Source of the DNA: Psoroptes ovis
Taxonomy: Eukaryota > Arthropoda > Arachnida > Sarcoptiformes > Psoroptidae
Direction: 5' to 3'
DNA length: 64,000 bases
Assembly (NCBI GenBank): GCA_002943765.1
Contig: PQWQ01000023.1
Location: 126,501-190,500, forward strand
Position 1 is the stretch's first letter; each line of letters starts with the position of its first letter. This document shows positions 12,677 to 25,100 of the stretch, in pieces. The position numbers and the translations under genes were made by a program. The notes under the pieces were generated by a model. The model was not told the origin of the DNA. It saw only the letters and a list, made by a program, of their open reading frames with translations, and did no database searches.

Positions 12677-12799
12677 CAAAGTGTTTCAAGTTTTAATTCG
12701 TCGTTTTAAAATTCAATTTCGTAATTTCACAATTTAAAATTGCATTCAAAACTATGAAAATTAATTTTAAAACTCTGAATTAAAACTTGAAACACTGTA
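12677..12799. repeat. Second palindromic repeat family, copy A (~123 bp)
   Basis: Arms GTGTTTCAAGTTTTAATTCG and the inverse CTGAATTAAAACTTGAAACAC, with an interior of GTTTTAAAATTCAATTT-type units. Same family as 23408-23572 and 56822-56944. Confidence 0.75.
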
Positions 12800-13674
12800 A
12801 AAATTCTATTTAGGAAAATTATAAATAATTAATTTAATAATAATGAGTGCTTTTCGTTTCATTAATTCATTCATACTGATATAATATAAATGTGATTAAT
12901 GATTAATTAATTGAAACTAATAAATTTCAGAATAGAAAAAAAACATGTAATTTATACATATGTCAGTAGTGTTATGTAATAATAGTCAATGATAAATGAA
13001 TTTCGAATGTTTTTTTTTCGAAATATCAAGATTCATAAGATCGCATTCATGTGATGTGAATTAACATTTGAAATGGGGCCAAATTTGAACCAAATTCAAA
13101 AAAAAAAAAAAAATTCAAAGTTTTAGATGGGAAAACTCAGAGCTTTCACTCAAATACTCAAGAATTAGTCGAATTTCGAATGATTGTAATTCGATATTCA
13201 AGACGATAATAATCCTTTGATGAACAAATTTTTAATTAAAGAATATATTTGTTTTTGTTCTGTCATCGAGGATTATACCACCATTCATTGAATCTTTGTG
13301 ATGAAATAATAATAATAATAATAATAATTAAAAAGTTGATTAATTATTACACAATAATCATCATTGATTGATTTTGAATTAATAATTATTGTGATTACTT
13401 ATTACACAATCACACTTTGTAAGAAAAGAACGAGTGAGTGCAAGATAAAAGTTTCGGGAATGATTGAAACTCATTTACATTAAGGCTTAGTATCTCTATC
13501 ATTAAATACGGCCTAGAGTCTATGTATTTTCAAAACAAATGAGAAAAAAAGCAAAAATATCAAAAGTACATTCATCAGTGCAGAATCACAACAGAATAAA
13601 TAAACGATTATTTCATCGAGAAAAAAAGTGCTTAAAGAATAATTTTCCAAATATGAATTCTTTGAAAAATATCA

Positions 13675-13756
13675 GAGGTTGTCCGGAAAATTTTGGCCGA
13701 TTTTTAATGAACAACTTCATTGATTAAGCCGAATGAACTGTTCGGACAAACACTAA
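13675..13756 (-). repeat. 81-bp mariner-like MITE, copy 7
   Basis: GAGGTTGTCCGGAAAATTTTGG at left tip; right tip interrupted by two extra bases (cggacaaacactaa). Confidence 0.82.
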
Positions 13757-13915
13757 TAGAAATCTCTAAGAAAATAATAAGCCCCAGACTACTAAATTGC
13801 AATAAGAAATAAAATTAAGCATTTTATTTCGGACCAATTTGTTCATTTGAATGAATGAATGAAAATAATTTAAAAATAATAATTACAACTATTACAAAAT
13901 ACGAATATCTATTTA

Positions 13916-13996
13916 TTAGATTGTCCAGAAAGTTTTGGCCGATTTTTATGAGCAACTCTATTCGATTAAGCCAAATAAACTTTTCGAACAGCCTTA
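13916..13996 (-). repeat. 81-bp mariner-like MITE, copy 8
   Basis: TTAGATTGTCCAGAAAGTT ... ACTTTTCGAACAGCCTTA; sits 160 bp from copy 7 in the same orientation. Confidence 0.85.
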
Positions 13997-14397
13997 TATT
14001 ATTATTATTTTGTTTGATTTCACTTAATAATATTAATTGAAACAATTTTCAATTATATTTATATTTATATAAATGATCATATGAAAATGATCCAATTTTT
14101 CAGTTTCATCATTTTGCAAAATGGAAAAATAAGAAATAATTGGTATATGCATTTGTGTATTTCTGTATTTCAAAGTTTGTATATGCCCTAATGGACATAT
14201 TGGTGGCCATTCGAGCGATTCACCAAACAAAAAAAAAATGAGATATGAATTTTCAATTTTTTTTCTTCGGTTTTCATTTTGTGAATTAATATGAATGTTA
14301 TGTAATAATATTTATATTTAAGATTTAAATGTTCAAGAAAGTAAATTTCATTTATACAAATGATATTTGTTTGTGCATTTATGGTTGAATGTATATA

Positions 14398-14478
14398 TTA
14401 CGTTGTCCGAAAAGATTTGGCCGATTTTCATTGGGCAACTCTATTGTAGAAGCCGAATGAGCTTTTTGGACAACCTAA
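14398..14478 (-). repeat. 81-bp mariner-like MITE, copy 9
   Basis: TTACGTTGTCCGAAAAGAT ... GCTTTTTGGACAACCTAA with flanking TA dinucleotides. Confidence 0.87.
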
Positions 14479-14950
14479 TATATCTTTGATATATTGTTTC
14501 ACTCAAAAAATAAGCAAAAATTGTCTACAAAAACCGAAAATTGTAGAAATTGTTTATTTTTAGGGTTATTTTTGTATTTATCTATTATTGTCGTTATTAT
14601 CATAAATATAAATTAAGAAATTTATAAATGAATGAATGAATAAATATTTTTTTTTGTTTGTTTGATGGCCATTGATGCGTTTCATCATTGTCAATTATCA
14701 AAAAAATGGAAATAAACAATAATAATAAACAATGATCAAATGAAAAGTGAAAATTTAAATAAATATTAATCAAAATCAAAATAAAAATGAAATGAAATAA
14801 ATTTCAAATTGTTTGGCGCTTAACTAAATATTAAATGAATGAATGAATGAATGAAAAAAGTAAAAATAAATTTTTGCTTTTTTTGGTTCATGGACACACA
14901 TGGAACAAATAATAATTACATTATCTAAGATTATAAATATTTACTGTGTT

Positions 14951-15030
14951 AAAGGTTGTCCGAAAAGTTTTGGCCAATTTTTATGACCAACTCTATTGAT
15001 TATGCCAAAGGAACTTTTCGGACAGCCCAA
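14951..15030 (-). repeat. 81-bp mariner-like MITE, copy 10
   Basis: AAAGGTTGTCCGAAAAGTT ... ACTTTTCGGACAGCCCAA; interior GATTATGCCAAAGG has drifted. Confidence 0.85.
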
Positions 15031-16404
15031 ATTATTATTATTATATTGAAGATTTATGCTGTATGAATTTTCTTCGAGTAAAAAGGAACAATGAACAAAG
15101 ACAACAGAATTCATTTATTTACATTTAAAATTAGAGCAGCCGAAAAAATTTTTGCAATTCAATGAATGGATGGACGACAATAATCAATCGATTGATAATT
15201 CGATTGATTGATTATTATTGAAGATTGTCATCACTAAATTTATTCGATTTTGGCCGGCGAATGACCAAAAGAAGAAATTTGGGCAAAAATTGGACCAAGA
15301 AAAAACCCTCAAACTATTTAAGAATAAAGAAATAAAAATTCATCGATATGAGAATCAATAATAATGATTGATTGCTTTTTGCAGCCGCTTTTTTTGATGG
15401 CCTATTTATTCGGTTTGGTTTTTGGTCATTTTTTGATATCATAATGAAATTTTGTATCAAAATATATATATTCGAATCGCCGATCATTATCATTTCAAAT
15501 TGAATTCAACAAAACACAAATTCATTTTTTTCTTTCATTACAAGGAACCATCTTAGACCCAATTTACATTCATTTCTAATTCGATTTTGTACCCAAGAAG
15601 GTATCGAACATACACACAGAGAGGTATTTCCGAATGGTACCATGTACAAGAACACAATCTATAATCATGATTGTCAGCGAGTGATTATCAGAAATAATCG
15701 ATATTTTGACACATTTTAATACAAATGTTTCAATTTGAATTTATTTTCTTTGCTTTTCTTGTAATAAACATTTAACGATCCATAACTGATAGATAAATGG
15801 GATGAGAGTAGATAAGCATATGGACAAAAAGCGGATGAGATATGCAACAGGGAAAAGAAACCGAGGGGACCCAATCATTCACCAATTGAAATTGATTGAA
15901 CTACACAAAAAACATGATGACAAAACTCCCTTATCATTTTAGAAGCAGATTTGTAACATTTTTCGAATCATTTTAATAAGAATAAAATGCACAAATCGAC
16001 AAAAGCATATTGAATTTCAATTGAAGAAAATTTCAGATTATTTCCACTTTGAAAATTCGAATTCAAAAAATTCTAAAATTCGAATCTTTTTCGATCGTTT
16101 TAAATGAAATTAAATCCATAAAATAAATACAAATAAATCCATCCATTCAATGAATGAATGAATGGATGAGAGAGCGAATAAGTACAGCCAAAAATCCTAT
16201 TCAATATTTTTTGGATGGAAAAAAAATTTCAAAATTCTCTTCTTTCGTTTATCTTTGAATATAACCGAATAATAACATAATCTGTTTGTATTCATTTTGA
16301 AATATTTTCAATGAGAAAATAGAAAAAAAAATGAATTTTGAAAATAGAAATTTTCTGTATTTTTTGTATTTATCGTATATTCATGCGTTTTTTGGTTGTG
16401 AATT

Positions 16405-16486
16405 TTTGGCTGTCCGGAAAGTTTTGGCCGATTGTCATGACCGAACTCTATTGATCGAGCTGAATAAACTTTTAGGACTGGCATTA
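16405..16486 (-). repeat. 81-bp mariner-like MITE, copy 11 (decayed)
   Basis: TTTGGCTGTCCGGAAAGTT at left; right arm reduced to ACTTTTAGGACTGGCATTAA. Confidence 0.75.
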
Positions 16487-18498
16487 ATATATTGTGTCTA
16501 TGACAAACAAACAGAAAAAGCGTCGACTCTCAAACAATTTCGTGGATTCATTTCATTTCATTGAATTACATAAGAAAATACTTGAAAAAAAATGAATAAT
16601 GGCGCTCATGTGCATTACCATCGATTATTATTATCAACACTGGTTATTATTATTATGTTAAATGAATGAATGTGAATGTGCGTAAATAAATAAGTTATGT
16701 AATAATAATAATAATAATCGAATCAATTGAATTTCTATTCAAGCAAAGATTCATTTTATTTTTTTCGGGGTATTTTAGTACGATTTTATTTAGTTTTTGA
16801 AAAGCATTCATTCATTAACTTCGGTGTGTATGGTGCATGTGTCACATGCATTCATTCCATAGATTGGATAGAGATTATTGTTTGTTGGTTGGTGTATTCA
16901 ATCTTTGAATTTTTAAATTTTTCAAATTTTTTTTTTTTCGATTTTCAATTTCTGAAATTCAACTAAATAAATATGTGTATTTGAATATAATGTGTGTATC
17001 AGTTCAGTTCAGTTCAATTCAATATTCAAAGATAATAATATCATCATCACTGTTATTCTAGAATTATCGATTTGAATTATTATTTCGATGAATTATTATT
17101 GAATATGAATTGAATATATATGTGTATTTATTCACACAAAATAATGATTATCACACACACACACCGACAACAATAATCATCGTCATATATTCACAAATAT
17201 ATATGCAGCTTGTGCAGCAAATCAAAAATTGATTTTGCTGATTTTTGCACAATTTTTTTGTGCAGTGAATATGTAATCATCATATTTATTTTTCGCTTGT
17301 CAACACAAGAAATAATCAAATCACCAATGAAATGAATCAATGAGTCAATCAATGAATAAATAATTTGAAATAAATATAATTGAAATTTTCATTTTCAAGA
17401 ATTTTTACACGTGTTTTTTGTTGTTTGTTCACAGTGTAACAGTGTTTAAAGTGTAATTTTCAGTTATGTCAATTTGATCAAGTGAATCAGACCCGATCGG
17501 GGCCCGAATTGCAAATGCTTTCACCGAAATAATTTTTGTTCATGTTTGTGTAGACTTATTAGTGACAAAATGTATTGTTCAATGCATAATTAAATGTGGA
17601 TCGATTTCAAAGCAATTAATTTGAAGAAATTATTTTTGACAGCTTTTTAAATCGAAATTTTCCATCACAGCTGATCATCACTGATCAAATCAGATTAATT
17701 GAATAATGTGTGCACAATGATTGAAGTCATCATTGATTGATTGAATGATTTGATTATTCAGTGAGATTCAGTGAAAATTTGAAATTTTACAAAATTTTGA
17801 AATTCGCCCACCTTTGTTTTTGCACCGAATAATTCAAAGATTCTGTGATCATCTAACAATTCTAACAATGATAATGTGAATCTATTCGACATCGTTGTAA
17901 AAGTTCGAGGCACAATTTTAGGACGACAGGACTTATTTTCAGCAAAATAAGAAAAGGTAAATTTTACTTTGATTTAATTTGAATAAAGTGTACAATTTCC
18001 AAAGGGCAGAAAATTTCTGGAAATTTTCTTTGAAATTCGGAGCCCAAAAATTGTTTTCATTATAATAATCATAATTCACGGAAGAAGACAACGAAAAACA
18101 ATGATGGAAAATGATATTTATGAACAGTTCATTTCTCATTGGAAAAACTGAAATGAACATTTCCGCGTTCAGTCAGTCACAATTCAAATCAATTCACATC
18201 GAATGTGAAATTTTTCATTGAATTTCGATTGAAATTGTAAAAAACAATTGAATAATTTTTCAAAATAATGAATCGATACTAACAACTAAATCTGACTAAA
18301 TAATAAATCATAAGATTTAACAGTTTTTTTTGTGTGCTGCGAATGTCATATATTTTCGCCAGAAAATACACAAATATTGATGGATCATTCATATTCATAT
18401 GCTCATATGCACACAAATAGTCATTAAAAATATTTTAATATGATTGATTTGGGTTTTTTCTGCTGTTGTTGTCGACATTTTTTTAGCTGTGATTTATT

Positions 18499-18578
18499 TT
18501 TGGTTGTCCGAAAAGTTAATTTGGCTTAATCAATAGAGTTGCTAATGAAAATCGGCCAGAACTTTACGGACAACCAAA
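18499..18578 (+). repeat. 81-bp mariner-like MITE, copy 12
   Basis: TTTGGTTGTCCGAAAAGTT ... ACTTTACGGACAACCAAA; compensating change at the tip (TTTGG/CCAAA) keeps the arms paired. Confidence 0.88.
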
Positions 18579-19178
18579 TATATTTGGTACTTCATTTAGT
18601 AAAAATTGGGATTTTCGACTATGTAAAAAATAAAAAAAAAGTGTAAAAATAGGTCGACAACAACAACAACAGCAACATTGATTTATTTATTTATTGTTAT
18701 TATCGATCGTTCGATCGATTGATTGTTTGCTGTGATTGATTGATTTTCAATTTTTCAAACCTGAAATATACGACAAAAATGCGATACAATCCGGTTCAAT
18801 TTGTATTTCGGTTTATCTGAACACTTTCACTGATTTGATCAAAAATTGATTTGTTCTAATTTTCAATGGATTTCATTTTCAACAATTGTGAAATATGTCT
18901 CAGTGTGAAAATACATCCGGGGTTAACCAGATGATTTTTTTTTTGTGGACATTTTTCACATATAAAATCATGGAAATTTTCAAATTTGTACAATGTTTCA
19001 ATTGATTTTTGGTGTGTACATTTTACATATGTGTGACATAGAAATTGTCATCAAATGAAGACATCACCATCATCACCATTATTCGAAGGTATGTTTTTTC
19101 TGTCGATTAGTAATTTTTTCAAATGATTTCTGCAAGTTTTCAAATGATTATGACCTCGAAAAATAAATTCTTAAAATA

Positions 19179-19262
19179 TTAGTGTTTGCCCGAAAAGTTA
19201 ATTCGGCCTTATCAATAAATTTGCTCAATGAAAATCGGGCAAAACTTTCAGGACAACCTTAA
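19179..19262 (+). repeat. 81-bp mariner-like MITE, copy 13
   Basis: TTAGTGTTTGCCCGAAAAGTT ... ACTTTCAGGACAACCTTAA; small insertions at both tips. Confidence 0.8.
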
Positions 19263-19406
19263 TATATTCTTATTTTTAAAATTACTGAATTCGAAAGTAA
19301 TTTTCATTGAAATTTCATTATTTTTTATATTCAATCACAAATCAATTCGATAAACAAAAAAAGTGATTTTCATTGTTTTCAATCATTTTTATGAAAAATG
19401 AAAATA

Positions 19407-19436
19407 TTAGGCTGTACACGAAAAGTTAATTCGGCG
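19407..19436 (+). repeat. Truncated MITE (left arm only)
   Basis: TTAGGCTGTACACGAAAAGTT followed by AATTCGGC, then homology stops. The right half is absent, replaced by a locally less AT-rich stretch (about 19440-19510). Confidence 0.65.
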
Positions 19437-19872
19437 ACAACATAATAACAATCATTTTCTCTATCTCGCTGTCTTACCCCCGGTACATCTCTTATCTACT
19501 GCTGTTCAAAGCAATAATTGTTTACGTAATACTAAATAATAAATCAATCATGTTACCACAAAGTAATTGTTTTCTTAATTTCTTTTCTTTTTCGATATTC
19601 ACAATCGATTGCAACAATTAAATATTTCAAGGATGTGAACATCTTCTTTTGAATAGATAATTTTACTGTATGCAATTATGTAGGTAACATCATTAAAATA
19701 CTTGAATTAAAAAAGGGGAAAAAGAGTTTGTGTTTGCTTGGGTAAAGATAATCAATTTGAATTTATTAAATATTTGTTGTTTAATTAATGTTTACAGTAA
19801 TTTCACTTCACTTCACTGTGTGGAAAAAACCTGAAATTCGGGTGTACTGAAAAAACCAGAAAACAAACATAT

Positions 19873-19955
19873 TTTGGTTGTCCGAAAAGTTCAAGCTGAT
19901 TTTCATTAGCAACTCTATTCAATAAGCCGAATAAACTTTTCGGACAACTGCCTAA
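19873..19955 (-). repeat. 81-bp mariner-like MITE, copy 15
   Basis: TTTGGTTGTCCGAAAAGTT ... ACTTTTCGGACAACTGCCTAA; two-base insertion at the right tip. Confidence 0.85.
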
Positions 19956-20399
19956 TATTTAATGTTTCGTAGGTCGTCATAAGATTTGAAATAAAAGGGT
20001 TAGCAATTTTCATGAATTTAACTTAAAGATGCTTATACTCTCTGTACACATGATCTTTTTTATTGAAATACTTGTGAATATTTCACTTAATAAGTCAGTC
20101 AGTCAGTTACTTGGTCATCGTCAATTCATTCATTTGATTAGACATTTTTATTCGAACAAAATATTTTCAAATGTGTCTTATTTCAAATTTTGAAATGTGA
20201 CAAATTCGATTCGTGAAATTAATTGTGTAACTGTGTTTGAAATATCATAGCGACATTTGTTTTATTAATGAACAAACGAACGAAAAAATTCAGAAAAACC
20301 CAGAAACCAGAACCAAACCAAAAACCAGTTTTGCATAAGATCGAATTTTTTTCGGGTAAGAAATATATTAAGATCAAAATGAAATTCCTTACTTAATTA

Positions 20400-20483
20400 T
20401 TAGGGGTTGTCCGAAAAGTTCATTCGGCTTAATTGGATAGAGTTGCTAGAGAAAATTGGCCAGAACTTTTCGGACAACCTTTT
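20400..20483 (+). repeat. 81-bp mariner-like MITE, copy 16
   Basis: TTAGGGGTTGTCCGAAAAGTT ... ACTTTTCGGACAACCTTTTA. Confidence 0.87.
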
Positions 20484-20700
20484 AGTTTGCAATTTTAATC
20501 AAAAAAATTTGACCGACATTCCCAATTCATTCACTGCTAACACATCAAATATGAAATGAATTCTTTCTAAGAAAATGAATTCAAAATTCTGACCAAAAAG
20601 AAATTCTTCACTCAGACAGAAACATTCAACATTCAATTTAGTTCATTCAAATTTTTGGGTGATAAATTGACAAAATGAAAAAAAACATGGTTACTTATAT

Positions 20701-20783
20701 TGAAGGTTGTCCGAAAAGTTGTTGCCTATTAATCAATAAAGTTACTCATCGGAAAATCTGCCAGAACATTCTGGACAACCTCG
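20701..20783 (+). repeat. 81-bp mariner-like MITE, copy 17 (diverged)
   Basis: TGAAGGTTGTCCGAAAAGTT ... ACATTCTGGACAACCTCGA; the core CATTCGGC is replaced by GTTGCCTA. Confidence 0.78.
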
Positions 20784-21273
20784 ATAAAACAAAAGCAAAA
20801 ATTTGGAAGAATATTTTTCTGGTCAGCAAACACACACACGAACACAAACACAAATTTAGGGCCATTAAAACATTAAGAAGTAAATTGCACTGAATTCAAT
20901 TGAATTGAATCTTATTCAATTGAATATAAATAAATGTTCATCAATAAATTGAAATTCACCAATTTTCGAATTTCTCGAAAAATTGAATCGAATGCTGTTC
21001 GAATCGAATGTTATTCGAAGAATTTCAGAAAATTCTTGTTTTGAATTCTTTTTCCAATCGAATTTCTAAGAATTTCCAAGAATTGGAAAAAATTGAAAGC
21101 AAGAATTTTCCCATTTTCAAATCATAAATTAATACAAATGTATTTCTTTTTTTTCAAAGAAATATATGAATGGTCCACACACATACAAACACGCACATTT
21201 GTAATTGTTTAATTGTGAAAGAAAAGATTCAAAAATGAAAAATAATGATTCTCTCTTCGACGATGTGATTCTA

Positions 21274-21354
21274 TTAGGTGGTCCGAAAAGTTTTAGCCGA
21301 TTATATCGAAGGGGAATTAAGAGAAAATCGGCAAAAACTTATCGGACAACCTAA
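21274..21354. repeat. MITE subfamily 2, copy 1 (more fully palindromic)
   Basis: Ends TTAGGTGGTCCGAAAAGTT / ACTTATCGGACAACCTAA as in the main family. The interior differs: TAGCCGATTATATCG on the left faces GAAAATCGGCAAAA on the right, so pairing extends past the ends. Shares this interior with 24830-24910 and 26546-26625. Confidence 0.85.
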
Positions 21355-21637
21355 AATTTTCGAATTCAAATATGATAATAATGAGCCCAAGACCTTGTGA
21401 ATAAGTCTGAAAACCCGAAGAATTTCATATCATTCAGGAATCACAAGAAACCAGATTTTTCCAGTTTCCTCTTAGTGCTCGATGAGAAATGATGATGAGA
21501 AGAAAATTTCCGGAAATTTTTTTTCCCGTATCATTTTATTCGAAAATGTAAATATTTTGATTATTACAAAATTTGTGAATGTTTATTTATAAACACCACA
21601 AACAGTTTTTTGAACGAAAGGCAAAACATGATAAATA

Positions 21638-21719
21638 TTAGGTCGTACGAAAAGTTCATTCGGCTTAATCGAATAGAGTTGCTGAATGAAAATCGGCCAA
21701 AACTTTTCGGACCACCTAA
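21638..21719 (+). repeat. 81-bp mariner-like MITE, copy 19
   Basis: TTAGGTCGTACGAAAAGTT, core CATTCGGCTTAATC, right end ACTTTTCGGACCACCTAA, flanking TA. Confidence 0.9.
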
Positions 21720-22179
21720 ATACTATGGTATAAATGTTTGTGGCATTGAATATGACACTGTGATAATGATAATAATCGATTATCAACCGATATTTATTTA
21801 TTTATTTTAAATAAATTATTTCAATGTTTGCACACTGCACACATAAGTGACAATGCCCTTCTTCATCTCATTGTTCTTTAATATTTGCATTTATTTTGAT
21901 TATTTTAATTTCCTGAATTTTATCAAATAAGGATATTTGTGTGTTTGTTTAGTTTTCAGTAATTGATGCTATAACCATTCATAATAATAATATTCTTGTT
22001 TATCTTCTCGAAGAATGTTTTGATTTCATTTTGATATTCAATCACATTGAACTTTCATATATAAAAAGGCAAATTGAAAATGAAGGGTTATGGCTTCATA
22101 ATTTTGTCGAAATGCAATTATTGAATTTAAATTATTATTTGAAACATTTAGGTATTTTTTCATTAAATTGATTTCAAAA

Positions 22180-25100
22180 ATGACACCTGAACCATCAACA
22201 ATCATGATCAATGATCAATTATCATCATCATCCAACGCATCATCAGCGACAGCTTCACCATCAACACCATTATCATCGACAACAGTGACAACCGCTACAG
22301 CATCAATGAATGATAATAACAATAATAATAATCATTCAAATAATCATGAGCCATGGATATCGACCATTTCGACATCGATGGCCAATTATCACCCACAACA
22401 ACAATTATCAAATCATCTGCGTTCACAATTGACAAATAATTCAGGTTATTCATCATCATCACCGCCTCGACAACCACCACCATCAACATTATCATTAATG
22501 AATAAATCATTGAATGACCAAGAAAAAGGATTCAACAAGGATAATTCACCGGCAACATCTTCAATGACGGAAATGCTACAACAAGCATTAACCATTTCAA
22601 CCATATGCAATTATCGACAACGTTTCGAACGTTTATTACTATTGATCATATTCATTGTTTGTACATTATGTATTATACTTCTAGTCTTAATGATTGTTAT
22701 ATTAATTAATCAACGATATTTGAATGGTAATTACCTTTGATTATGATGATTGATTTAATTGAATTTACTATTTTTACCATGATTAATTATATTCATATTT
22801 GTGTATAAATAGAAAAAACAATAAACAATGATAATAATAATCAAAATAATGAACAAAATTATTGGAAACAATTACAATCATCACTATCATCATATCCACA
22901 TCCACAATTATTGCCAGGATATTATCATTATTATTATTCAATTAATAATGGTATTAATCATCCATTGAATGTACCATTATTAATGGCTAATAATGATCAA
23001 AATCAATCATCATCATCATCATCGTTATCGGAATCGAATACTAATAATGATAATCATACCATGATTGAACAACCCAAACAATCATCAATGAATCAAAATC
23101 CATTGAAATTTTATCAAAATTTCATACCAACACCACCGATGGTACCAATATTTTCAGCATTACAATTGTTATCGGCAAGAAATTCAAACAACAATGCAAA
23201 TGATGATTATTATAAACGTATAGCCGCAATGATAAATAAACAACCAGAACAATTAAAATCAACATTTATTAGTCCTGATTATACTAATCAAGATTCTAGA
23301 ACCGTTTGTCTGAGTTCTGGCTGTGTAAAAGCAGGTTTGTTGGAATTATTCATATTCATTCATTGATTTATTTACATTTACATTTGCATTAGAATTTGAA
23401 TTTAAATTACAAGGTTTCAAGTTTTAATTCGGAGTTTTGAAATTGATTTTCAGATTTTTAAAATTGAATTTCGTAATTTTACGGTTCAAAATTACATTCA
23501 AAACTATGAAAATGAACTTGAAAACTACGAAATTCAATTTCAAAACTACGAATTAAAACTTGAAACCTTGTATAAATGGTAGTAATGATTATAATGATAT
23601 TATTATCATTATCAATTCAAATCCCTAAACATTTTTAGCCATTTAATGAATGTTTGAATGATGAGTTTCGTTCAGAAGTTGAAAATTCTCGAATGCAAAT
23701 TCTCCTATTTAATGATATTCAATTTACATTCAAAATATTAGATGAATGAATGAATAAAGTGGATTGAAGTCAATTCAAATTAGACGAGCAGCACTGAGAA
23801 TAATTGTTGAAAAAAATCTAAATATTCGATGATGATAAAAAAAAACGTATAAAATTTCATTGATTTTAACCCTTACGGGAATGTGAGAAATATTTGAGCG
23901 TCTGTCCGTAAAGTTAATTCGGCCTTTTCAATAGAGTTGCTCATTGAAAATCGTTCAGAACTTTTCGGACAACTTAATATTTGAAAATGTTTGCATTATT
24001 ATTATATTATCATTAGTGTATTGTTCATATTATTCATATTCAAATGATGATCAAATGATCAAATTACATATTTTTTTCAAAATATTTCATTCATTTATTT
24101 TTCACTACTTTTAAATAAAAATAAAAATATTCACATTACACCAGTCATTCTCAACCGGTGTTCCGCGGCACTTTAGTGTTCCGCCAGATTCCAAAAATGT
24201 GCCGCCAAATTTCGGAAATCTAACTCATTCCTTTACTATTCCCTTACTTGGTGTGCCGCAAGATTTTGGAAATAAAGGCTTTTCTTTTTTTCAGTGTGCC
24301 GCGGCGAAAAAAAGGTTGAGAATGACTGCATTACACACACAAACACATTCAGTATTTATATAAATAAAACATTTGGCAAACAGCAAAAAAAGCGAGAAAA
24401 ATTTCATAGAAATGTGCATGGAATCATTTCTGAAACATCTGAAAACTATTTTGGTTGTCCGATAAGTTCATTCGGCTTAATCGAATAGAGTTATCGCATG
24501 AAGATCGGCCAAAACTTTTCGGACAATCTAATATTATTTGAAAATGTTTCAAACAAAAACAATTCCGAAACACACACAAATGCACAATGTTCGAAATGCA
24601 TTCATTTTTAATTAGATTTCAAGTTCAATTTTTGTATAATAATTTGTAAATATATGAAAAGTTTTACTATTCTGCCATTTTCACTCTTTTTCTACATAAT
24701 TGAACAAATATATGGCATCATAACATAATATACAGCTCACTGAACTCACAACATGAACATACATACATACACACAAATAACCCTTTTGTGTTTGACAGAT
24801 TTCAAAGAATATGCATCAATCTTTAATTATTAAGTTGTCCGAAAAGTTTATGCCGATTATATCGTAAGGAAATAATGAGAAAATCGGCAAGAACTTATCG
24901 GACAACCTGATATTATCTGGAAATTCCGTTTGAATAACGAAGGCTAAATAATCGAGAATTTTCTATTCCATTAACTATTCATTAGTATTTTTAATGAAAT
25001 AAATTAATGAAATTAATCAGATTCCAGAAATACTCGTTGAAAAAATGAATACTTTTTCACAGCAAACATATTTGTGAATGATCCATGAACAATAATTCAA

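Larger units (their letters stand above)
10392..22179. other. Gene-poor, MITE-rich region upstream of the neprilysin-like gene
   Basis: About 11.8 kb with no recognised coding exon but 17 copies of the ~81-bp MITE and one copy of a second palindromic family. Its left end must contain the WDR75 promoter. Its right end probably holds 5' UTR exons of the peptidase: an acceptor-like catttag occurs just before 22152, and donor-like sites follow purine-rich tracts near 17957 (aag/gtaaat) and 19090 (gaag/gtatgt). A block at about 17400-17560 (including gacccgatcggggcccg) is locally less AT-rich and could be a promoter. The UTR and promoter suggestions are guesses. Confidence 0.45.

Noticed and set aside
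16331..16564. 77-residue frame with FLAVRKVLADCHDRTLLIELNKLLGLALI
   Set aside because: The tidy-looking peptide is simply the MITE at 16405-16486 read in one frame; several MITE copies generate similar pseudo-peptides.
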